This document shows, one piece after another, positions 31,693-39,666 of a DNA stretch of 44,415 nucleotides. Position 1 is the stretch's first letter. Each line of letters begins with the position of its first letter. Position numbers and translations under genes: made by a program. The stretch is from Chromatiales bacterium (GTDB lineage: Bacteria > Pseudomonadota > Gammaproteobacteria > SZUA-152). The notes beneath the pieces are model-generated. The model was not told where the DNA came from. It did no database searches and saw nothing but the letters and a program-made list of their open reading frames with translations. Where the stretch lies: the NCBI GenBank assembly GCA_026982555.1, contig JALSGT010000141.1, positions 1-44,415 of the forward strand. Direction: 5' to 3'.

Positions 31693-32829
31693 ATGAATAC
31701 CTCCACGATTATGTGCGTGGTTGGCGCCCGACCCAACTTCATGAAAATTGCGCCGGTTATGCGGGCATTAAAAACGTCGTCCATCCTGAAACCCTGTTTG
31801 GTACACACCGGCCAACATTATGATGCGGCAATGAAACACGCTTTTTTTGATCAGCTGGATATTCCTGAGCCGGATGTAGACCTGGGCGTAGGCTCGGGGA
31901 CACATGCAGTGCAAACCGCAGAGATTATGCTGCGGTTTGAACCTGTGCTGGACGAATATAAACCGGCAGCTATTCTGGTGGTCGGTGATGTTAATTCCAC
32001 CATTGCCTGTTCGCTGGTAGCGGCAAAGAAGGGGATACCCGTTATTCATGTGGAAGCGGGCCTGCGCAGCTACGACCGGGAAATGCCCGAAGAGATTAAT
32101 CGGGTACTCACTGATCAGATTTCCGATTTACTTTTTATTACTGAGTCGGATGCGGTGGCCAACCTTGAACGGGAAGGAATTGATCGTACCCGGGTCCATT
32201 TTGTGGGTAACGTGATGATCGACACATTGCGTCATCAGTTGGACAGCGCTACTTTGCCGGAAAAAACTTTATCACATGTGGCCAACAGTGAGGCATTATT
32301 GGAAAATGGTTATGCTTTGTTGACATTGCATCGACCGTCCAATGTGGACGATTCAGATATTCTTGAACGTTTGCTGAAAACCATGCAAACCATCAGCACT
32401 CAATTACCCATTGTGTTTCCTGTTCACCCCCGTACTCAGGCGTGTATCGAAAAATCCGGATTGAATGATGTGCTGGACGGTGCTGCCATTACCCGGTTAA
32501 CCCCGCTGGGTTATAAGGAGATGCTGGGGTTAATGGCCAACGCGCGAATGGTGTTGACAGACTCTGGGGGGATTCAGGAAGAAACCACTGCGTTGGGTGT
32601 TCCTTGTATTACACTGCGTGAAAATACAGAGCGACCCATTACGGTTGAGCAGGGAACCAATACCATTGTAGGAACCGATTCTGAAGCAATTCTGGCGGCG
32701 TTCAATGACACAATGGAAACCGGCGGAAAGGCGGGGCAGGTACCGGACAAATGGGATGGTAAAGCGGCTCAGCGTATTATTGACGTTATCGAAAACTGGC
32801 TGAATATGGCCACCCCTCATCAGAGATGA
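31693..32829 (+). CDS. wecB: UDP-N-acetylglucosamine 2-epimerase (non-hydrolysing)
   Basis: VVGARPNFMKIAPVMRAL, HVEAGLRSYDREMPEEINRVLTDQISDLLF, DSGGIQEETTALGVPCITLRENTERP. Confidence 0.95.
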   Translation: MNTSTIMCVVGARPNFMKIAPVMRALKTSSILKPCLVHTGQHYDAAMKHAFFDQLDIPEPDVDLGVGSGTHAVQTAEIMLRFEPVLDEYKPAAILVVGDVNSTIACSLVAAKKGIPVIHVEAGLRSYDREMPEEINRVLTDQISDLLFITESDAVANLEREGIDRTRVHFVGNVMIDTLRHQLDSATLPEKTLSHVANSEALLENGYALLTLHRPSNVDDSDILERLLKTMQTISTQLPIVFPVHPRTQACIEKSGLNDVLDGAAITRLTPLGYKEMLGLMANARMVLTDSGGIQEETTALGVPCITLRENTERPITVEQGTNTIVGTDSEAILAAFNDTMETGGKAGQVPDKWDGKAAQRIIDVIENWLNMATPHQR

Positions 32830-32833
32830 TCCA

Positions 32834-33676
32834 GTGACTCATCATACAATTACCAATTCAATGACTGTGGATGTGGAAGATTACTTTCAGGTTTCCGCTT
32901 TTGAAAAAGTTATTCCCCGCAGTGAATGGGACAACATTAGCGCACGAGTGGAGAAAAGTACCGAGCGGGTGCTTGATATGTTTGATGAAGCCAATGTGAA
33001 AGGTACTTTTTTTATGCTGGGTTGGGTGGCGGAGCGTTACCCGGGTTTGGTGAAGCGTATTGTTGCCGATGGCCATGAGTTGGCCAGCCATGGTTATTCA
33101 CATATACGTGTTGTCAATCAGAAGCCACCGGAGTTTTTTGACGATATTGTGCGTACTAAAAAATTACTGGAAGATATGTCCGGTCAGGAAGTGCGTGGTT
33201 ACCGTGCCGCAAGTTATTCCATTGGTGCCAAAAACCTCTGGGCACTCGATAAATTAAAAGAAGCAGGTTACGTTTACAGTTCCAGCATTTACCCCATTAA
33301 ACATGATTTATACGGTATGCCGGAGGCGCCGCGTTTTTCATTCCGGCCCCGTGGCGATGATGGCATTCTTGAAGTTCCGGTGACGACGGTGGAGGTGTTG
33401 AATAAAAAGCTTCCGTGTGGCGGCGGCGGTTATTTCCGGCTTTACCCTTATGCAGTTTCACGTATGGCTATGCGCAGAGTGAATCGGCATGATGGTCAGT
33501 CCGGTGTTTTTTATTTTCATCCCTGGGAAATTGATCCGGGACAGCCCCGCCAAAGAGGTATCAGTGCCAAAACACGATTTCGACATTATCTTAATCTTGG
33601 GCGCATGGAAAAACGGTTGAAAAGATTGCTCAGGGACTTTCAGTGGGATCGGATGGATAAGGTATTTCTCGAATAG
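32834..33676 (+). CDS. Polysaccharide deacetylase (PEP-CTERM locus type)
   Basis: SMTVDVEDYFQVSAFE, GTFFMLGWVAERYPGLVKRIVADGHELASHGYSH, RGYRAASYSIG, FYFHPWEIDPGQPRQ. Confidence 0.92.
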   Translation: MTHHTITNSMTVDVEDYFQVSAFEKVIPRSEWDNISARVEKSTERVLDMFDEANVKGTFFMLGWVAERYPGLVKRIVADGHELASHGYSHIRVVNQKPPEFFDDIVRTKKLLEDMSGQEVRGYRAASYSIGAKNLWALDKLKEAGYVYSSSIYPIKHDLYGMPEAPRFSFRPRGDDGILEVPVTTVEVLNKKLPCGGGGYFRLYPYAVSRMAMRRVNRHDGQSGVFYFHPWEIDPGQPRQRGISAKTRFRHYLNLGRMEKRLKRLLRDFQWDRMDKVFLE

Positions 33677-33701
33677 GGCACCTTTCCAAATTAAAAATAA
33701 A

Positions 33702-34799
33702 ATGAGATATTGCACAGGAGCAGGATGGGACGTGTCGGAAACATCAATAGAAATAAAAGAACTGGAGAGTCAATCGATACAGTGTTGGGATGCCTTTGTG
33801 GAGGCATGTCCTGAGGCCACGTTTTTTCATCGTGCGGGCTGGAAAAAGGCGATTGAAGAAGGTATGGGACATCGCGCCTATTTTTTGTATGCAGAGCGTA
33901 ATGGCAATATTGAAGGCGTATTACCGTTGGGACATGTCAAAAGTTTTCTGTTTGGTAATGCGCTGATGTCTGCACCCTTTTGTGTGTATGGAGGAATTGC
34001 CGCTTATTCAGATGCAGCACGCGTCGCGTTGCACCAAGCGGCAGAAAAGCTGGCACATCGTCTTGGCGTGGATTATCTCGAAATGCGCAATGCACAGTTT
34101 GCGCAGACTGAATTATCTGAGTCACAGCTGCCGAATGAAAACTGGCTGGAAAAAGAACTGTATGTGACTTTCCGAAAAGAAATTGACCCCGATGCGGAAA
34201 AAAATCTGCTTTCCATTCCACGTAAACAACGGGCCGTTGTGCGTAAAGGCATCAAAGCGGCACTCACCAGCGAAATAGATACGGATATTCATCGTTTTTA
34301 CGATGCTTATGCACAGAGCGTCAGAAACCTGGGGACACCGGTGTTTCCGAAAAAGTTTTTCACCGTGTTGCGTGATGTGTTTGGCGAGCATTGTGAAATA
34401 TTAACCGTGGTTAAGGAGGGGCGGCTCATCAGCAGCGTGATGAGTTTTTATTTTCGCGACGAGGTACTGCCTTATTATGGAGGCGGGACCAGTGAAGCAC
34501 GCACCGTTAAAGGCAATGATTTTATGTATTGGGAGCTTATGCGACGGGCAGGTGAACGCGGCATTCGCATTTTTGATTATGGACGCAGCAAGCTGGGCAC
34601 CGGGTCTTATAGCTTCAAGAAAAACTGGGGGTTTGAGCCTGAGCCTTTGAAATATGAATATCTACTGGTGAAAGCAAGTGAGATTCCAGATGTAAACCCA
34701 TTGAATCCCAAGTACCGATTATTTATCAATGCCTGGAAAAGGCTTCCTTTGCCTGTTTCAAAATTTGTGGGGCCATTTATTTCCCGCAATTTGGGATAG
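33702..34799 (+). CDS. FemAB-like GNAT-fold protein (PEP-CTERM locus type)
   Basis: ATFFHRAGWKKAIEEGMGHRAYFLYAERNGNIEGVLPLGHVKS, YYGGGTSEARTVKGNDFMYWELMRRAGERGIRIFDYGRSKLGTGSYSFKKNWGFEP. Confidence 0.88.
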   Translation: MRYCTGAGWDVSETSIEIKELESQSIQCWDAFVEACPEATFFHRAGWKKAIEEGMGHRAYFLYAERNGNIEGVLPLGHVKSFLFGNALMSAPFCVYGGIAAYSDAARVALHQAAEKLAHRLGVDYLEMRNAQFAQTELSESQLPNENWLEKELYVTFRKEIDPDAEKNLLSIPRKQRAVVRKGIKAALTSEIDTDIHRFYDAYAQSVRNLGTPVFPKKFFTVLRDVFGEHCEILTVVKEGRLISSVMSFYFRDEVLPYYGGGTSEARTVKGNDFMYWELMRRAGERGIRIFDYGRSKLGTGSYSFKKNWGFEPEPLKYEYLLVKASEIPDVNPLNPKYRLFINAWKRLPLPVSKFVGPFISRNLG

Positions 34800-34875
34800 T
34801 ACCCCGGCCTTTAGGGTTGCCCTGAAAAAGCGCCACTTATCGTTATCTAAAGTACCGGCTGGTGGTACAGAGGAG

Positions 34876-34909
34876 CAGGACCATTCGCGGCGAGACGCGA
34901 ATGGTCCTG
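34876..34909. terminator. 14-bp perfect hairpin between convergent femAB-like and beta-propeller genes
   Basis: CAGGACCATTCGCG-N6-CGCGAATGGTCCTG; no T-tract. Confidence 0.5.
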
Positions 34910-34958
34910 AATGTTGGCACAGACTCACTGAAGCTGATAATTAGTGCATAACAATGTA

Positions 34959-37331
34959 CTAGTTGACCACAGGCATGACATCAATGTTTTGATCTGTTGT
35001 GGCAACACCGCCGCGACCATTGTAACCGTAATACCACCATGGATAGGGCTGCGGTGGAAAAACGATGCTTCCCAGAGTCATTGATAAGTCCTTGGTTGAG
35101 GCAGCTTTTAGTCCTATGTCTGAAATTGTATAGAGATAAACGTTTTCAGTACCCGTCATCACCACTGAACGTCGCGGTGCCGCCCATTGGACGTACCAGC
35201 CATTACCACAATCCTCCGTATGGGGATAAACCAGTGGTGAATCATCCGGGCGACAATAATAATCAAACGCTAAATCTGCATGATCCACCCTGCCTAGCGC
35301 TTTAAAGCCGGATGCTACAGTGATTTCATAAGCTGCAACGCCGCTGAAATATTCTTTGGCGGCGTTGGGCGAAATTTGCAAGGGTATGGCCAACAGATTT
35401 GCCGGTTTGTAAAAAGTAAATGCTTTGTGGTCGTATTCGGCAGCACTCCAGGACCAGCTTTGAGGTACATCGGGTGTAAATTTATGGATCACTTTTGGTT
35501 CACTCATGTCGCTGACATCGACCAATTGCAGCTGCATGCCATTACCGACACCGATGCCACCTTCACCCCCTGCACGGCCAATAGTAACAAGATGATTGTC
35601 ATCATATGGATGCATGTAACTACTGAAGCCCGGGATAGTGAGTTCGCCTGTCAGTACAGGAGAAGTCGGGTTGCTCAGGTCAAAGGCAAATAGCGGGTCA
35701 ACGTTTCGAAACGTGACAACAAAACCGCGTTCACCCATAAAGCGTGCGCTTCGAATATTTTCATTGGGTGCAAAATTACGGATTTCGCCTACGATGTTGA
35801 GTCGGCCATCGCCATTGTCGTCCAGTACGGATAAATGATTCGTTTGCACATGTTGCCAGTCAGGCGTACCGCTGTCATCGCCAATACGCAAGAAATCATC
35901 CTGAGTGGTCGCAATGCGTAACATGTTTTTACCGTCATATTCGTACTCACTTAAGCTGAACGAGTTATTGATATACCCGTCCACACGACCTGTAGCCACA
36001 TAATCTGGCGCATCTTTTGAGATGGCAAATTTATAGATCGCCGATTGAGAGGTTGGGCGTTCGTCATTCGGGAGTCTCCACCACCAGTTCCGACTGTTTT
36101 CAACAAGGTAGAGGTTGTTTTTGCTGGCATAGACGATGTGGCTATTGTTAATAATGCCGGTTGCCGCCAGATTGGAGCCGTCAGTGTCTATGCTGGTTAT
36201 AATCTGCAACCCGAGGCTCATGTTGACTTCAGGGTGATTGATATTGTTACAGGCAAGATACGGAACAGGCTCGGATGTATCATTAATTATACGTCTGGCA
36301 TCCGGTAGAAAATTTGCGGGATCGGTGGCACGGATAATATTCTCAATTTTTTCACCGAGATTTTTTTGTGCCTGTATCACATCAGGATTATTTTCGATGT
36401 TGCTATCGGGGGTGTCGCATTTAACAGTATTCAGGGTATCGATAAATGTTTTCTGTAAATCGATAAACTCAGGGTCGGTATGCAATGCAGCAGTTTGTAA
36501 ATAATGACGGGACACCAGGTGTAAACGATTTTCAATCCGGCGTCCTTCCCGGAAATAGCCGCGCATTTGAATCTGCTCAATGACTTCAGGTTTATTGGGC
36601 GTGGAAACGTCATAAAAGAGGGCGGTGGTATAATCACTGTCGGGTTGTGGTCTGATCACAGTCAGACTTTCATCTGTTTGTGCAGGTGTATCGGTAATAT
36701 AATAAGGCTCATCATGCCGGGCTAAAATGGTGACTCGCTGGTTTTCTTTGTCAAGAAAGAGATTTAAGCCGCGTGCCCCCAGGTCTATTTTGGCCAGTAT
36801 GCTTAAGTCGTGAGGAGGGAACCCCTTCGCAATAATAAAGTGCCGGCCGCTAAGAATGTACATATTGCCTTGCGGGTCTGTTTTTACAATATCGCCTTCA
36901 TTGACACCTGTTACCTGATTATTTGTGTCAGAAACATCAGCGGGCGTAGCTGGAGAGTCATTGGATGCACCACCGGCTAAACTGACTTCATCGCCTGCAC
37001 TGGGCGAGCTGGCACCGGGCAAGCCGGGTTCGAGCCTGTCGCCCGCTGACGGACAACGATAGTAATTGTTACGGGGGATTGATGCATAACGCTTGATTAA
37101 TGACGTGGATATGTAATTTTTTAATTCATCGCAATCATTGACCTGTTGCAGGCGCAAAGCGGCTAATGGAACGCGCTGTATTAATTGTTCCGATACGGGT
37201 TCCGAGTCTGAAAGCGCTGAATTTTCAGGGTTGGCGTTGTCATTGGAACAGGCGGCTGTCAGTAATATCAAAATGAGCAATCCTGGCCATCTGTGCCATG
37301 CTACGCAATGTGTGTGTGTTCTGGGCAGCAT
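34959..37331 (-). CDS. Secreted beta-propeller domain lipoprotein
   Basis: Lipobox LLTAACS, NQVTGVNEGDIVKTDPQGNMYILSGRHFIIAKGFP, RFMGERGFVVTFRNVDPLFAFDLSNPTSPVLTGELTIPGFSSYMHPYDDNHLVTIGR. Confidence 0.85.
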   Translation of the reverse strand: MLPRTHTHCVAWHRWPGLLILILLTAACSNDNANPENSALSDSEPVSEQLIQRVPLAALRLQQVNDCDELKNYISTSLIKRYASIPRNNYYRCPSAGDRLEPGLPGASSPSAGDEVSLAGGASNDSPATPADVSDTNNQVTGVNEGDIVKTDPQGNMYILSGRHFIIAKGFPPHDLSILAKIDLGARGLNLFLDKENQRVTILARHDEPYYITDTPAQTDESLTVIRPQPDSDYTTALFYDVSTPNKPEVIEQIQMRGYFREGRRIENRLHLVSRHYLQTAALHTDPEFIDLQKTFIDTLNTVKCDTPDSNIENNPDVIQAQKNLGEKIENIIRATDPANFLPDARRIINDTSEPVPYLACNNINHPEVNMSLGLQIITSIDTDGSNLAATGIINNSHIVYASKNNLYLVENSRNWWWRLPNDERPTSQSAIYKFAISKDAPDYVATGRVDGYINNSFSLSEYEYDGKNMLRIATTQDDFLRIGDDSGTPDWQHVQTNHLSVLDDNGDGRLNIVGEIRNFAPNENIRSARFMGERGFVVTFRNVDPLFAFDLSNPTSPVLTGELTIPGFSSYMHPYDDNHLVTIGRAGGEGGIGVGNGMQLQLVDVSDMSEPKVIHKFTPDVPQSWSWSAAEYDHKAFTFYKPANLLAIPLQISPNAAKEYFSGVAAYEITVASGFKALGRVDHADLAFDYYCRPDDSPLVYPHTEDCGNGWYVQWAAPRRSVVMTGTENVYLYTISDIGLKAASTKDLSMTLGSIVFPPQPYPWWYYGYNGRGGVATTDQNIDVMPVVN

Positions 37332-37679
37332 ACGATTTCCCTCGTTGCAGTATGATGATGTTATTCTTGTTCAGTGTGGCTCTGTGTTTTCTTAACGTCG
37401 TTGAAACACGCATGACCGATGGGTATGCGGCGAGTGCTTAAAAATCATACCTCAATCACTGTCGTTTGGAGCCTGCAATATTTTTATGGATACACGGTGG
37501 TTAACGCTTAACCTTATAAAAAAGGTTCATTTACTTTTCCAGTATCAGGTTATCCGGGGAGAGGCGACAAGCGGAAACATAACTATAAAATGTTGTTCGT
37601 GCGAATGGATAAAGAAATTTCCAGCGAGAGGGGATTGCTTTGCTCGAATCGTCATCAATTTTAGCGTGCTGCATTAATA

Positions 37680-37736
37680 ACTCGCGAATAATTGCGAGTA
37701 ATGACTGCTCATTATGACAGTTCGTCAGTAATGACG
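37680..37736. promoter_or_regulatory. Cluster of three inverted repeats upstream of the hipB-like gene (candidate operator)
   Basis: ACTCGC-N8-GCGAGT (37680-37699); TAATGA-N4-TCATTA (37699-37714); CGTCA-N4-TGACG (37723-37736); direct repeat GTAATGAC at 37698 and 37728. Confidence 0.55.
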
Positions 37737-37827
37737 ATTTGATTTTTTGGTTGGTTTGGGTTATATATCGTCAAAATTTACGAGAAATGCCTGTTTTCCT
37801 GGCTTTACTCGTCAAAGGTGGCGATAA

Positions 37828-38187
37828 ATGAAGATTTCCGGGTTGCTGGCCGATGAGGCTATTCTGGCCGAACTGGGTGGCCGTATTGCACGACGTCGGC
37901 TTGAATTACAACTAACGCAAGCCAGCCTGGCGGAACAGGCAGGGGTCGCCAAGCGCACAGTGGAGCGTATTGAAGCTGGCGCTTCGGCGCAGATGGCCAG
38001 CTTGATCCGTGTTTTCCGGGTGCTGGAGTTATTGCCAAAGCTGGAATTACTGCTGCCCGATGTCCAGCCGAGCCCCATGGATTTACTTCGGCAAAAAGGC
38101 AAGGTGCGGCAGCGTGCGTCCGGTCAACGGCAGGCAAATCATGTTGCCGAAGAAAAGCAGCCATGGTCCTGGGATGACGACACATGA
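37828..38187 (+). CDS. hipB: XRE-family HTH regulator, HipB-like antitoxin
   Basis: RIARRRLELQLTQASLAEQAGVAKRTVERIEAG HTH; ATGA overlap with the HipA-like gene. Confidence 0.85.
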   Translation: MKISGLLADEAILAELGGRIARRRLELQLTQASLAEQAGVAKRTVERIEAGASAQMASLIRVFRVLELLPKLELLLPDVQPSPMDLLRQKGKVRQRASGQRQANHVAEEKQPWSWDDDT

Positions 38188-39491
38188 GCCGCGTTACCGA
38201 GGTGCGGTTATGGGGGCGCAGTATCGGAGCAGTATCGCTGGCTGACGGTGATGACGTTGCCAGCTTTGAATATGATCCTGCGTTTATTGGGAGTGGCATT
38301 GAAATCGCCCCACTGATGATGCCGCTAGCCAGCCGTGTTTATCGTTTTCCTGAGCTGTCCTGGCAGACATTCCACGGTTTACCGGGTTTGCTGGCGGATT
38401 CCCTGCCAGACAAGTTTGGTAATGCGCTGATTAATGCCTGGCTGGCCACCCAGGGGCGGCAGCCGGATTCGTTTAATGCGCTGGAGCGCCTGTGTTACAC
38501 GGGAGAGCGGGGCATAGGGGCGCTGGAATTTACCCCTGCCATTGGACCGCTGGCGGAGCAGGCAAACCAGATACAAATTGATACACTGGTCAAGCTGGCA
38601 TCGCAGGTGCTTAGCCATCGCAGCGATCTGCGCGCTTCTTTTGCAGATGCGGAGAAAGAACAGGCACTGGCTGATATTCTGCGCGTTGGCACTTCAGCCG
38701 GAGGTGCTCGCGCCAAGGCGGTAATCGCCTGGAATCCGACCAGCAACGAAGTGCGTTCCGGGCAGGTGCTGGCAGGGGAGGGTTTTGAATACTGGTTGTT
38801 GAAGTTTGATGGTGTGACGGGAAACCAGGACAAAGAGCTGGAGGACCCGCAAGGTTTTGGCGTCATTGAATACGCCTATTATCTGATGGCAAAAGATTGT
38901 GGCATTGAGATCAGTGAATGCCGTCTGTTTGAGGAAAATGGCCGACAACATTTTATGACCCGGCGTTTTGATCGTCTGGCCAATGGTGAAAAACGGCACA
39001 TGCAATCACTATGCGCGCTGGCACATTTTGATTTTAACCTCGCAGGTGCCTACAGCTATGAACAAGCATTGCTGGTGATTCGTCAGCTGGGTTTACCCAT
39101 GGAGACCATTGAAGAACAATTTCGGCGCATGGTGTTTAATATCATCGCTCGCAATCAGGATGATCATGTGAAAAATATCGCCTTTTTGATGGACAAGTCC
39201 GGTACCTGGTCATTGTCACCGGCTTTTGACCTAACATTCAGCTTTAATCCCGCTGGCCGATGGACTGCCCGTCATCAAATGATGCTCAACGGCAAACGTG
39301 ATCATTTTACGCTGGATGATTTCAAGGCCTGTGCAAAAACAGCCGCAATGAAACGCGGACGTGCCGAGGCCATTATCCAGGAAGTGCAGCAGGTTGTGTC
39401 GAACTGGCAGATTTATGCTGAAGATGCCGGTGTGCCACCTGTGTGGCAGGCACAAATACAGAATGCGCTTCGGTTAAAGGCGTTCAACTAG
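38184..39491 (+). CDS. hipA: HipA-family serine/threonine kinase toxin
   Basis: LPGLLADSLPDKFGNALINAWLATQGR, WLLKFDG, MTRRFDRLANGEKRHMQSLCALAHFD, NIIARNQDDHVKNIAFLMD...LSPAFDLTFS. Confidence 0.92.
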   Translation: MSRVTEVRLWGRSIGAVSLADGDDVASFEYDPAFIGSGIEIAPLMMPLASRVYRFPELSWQTFHGLPGLLADSLPDKFGNALINAWLATQGRQPDSFNALERLCYTGERGIGALEFTPAIGPLAEQANQIQIDTLVKLASQVLSHRSDLRASFADAEKEQALADILRVGTSAGGARAKAVIAWNPTSNEVRSGQVLAGEGFEYWLLKFDGVTGNQDKELEDPQGFGVIEYAYYLMAKDCGIEISECRLFEENGRQHFMTRRFDRLANGEKRHMQSLCALAHFDFNLAGAYSYEQALLVIRQLGLPMETIEEQFRRMVFNIIARNQDDHVKNIAFLMDKSGTWSLSPAFDLTFSFNPAGRWTARHQMMLNGKRDHFTLDDFKACAKTAAMKRGRAEAIIQEVQQVVSNWQIYAEDAGVPPVWQAQIQNALRLKAFN

Positions 39492-39493
39492 AA

Positions 39494-39513
39494 AAATGCG
39501 ACCCGGAGCATTT
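39494..39513. terminator. Short inverted repeat after hipA
   Basis: AAATGC-N8-GCATTT. Confidence 0.3.
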
Positions 39514-39666
39514 CTGAGGTCGTGCGTTCGGTGATCATTTTTCTGGCAGGAAAATACTTGTTGTGGCTGGCGGCAAGGCAAATATTTACGATTCCCCCAT
39601 GATATTTCGGAATAGTCAGTTTTTGGTTCCCGGTTTTTAAATTGCTTATGCACAGGAGGTCTGCAA

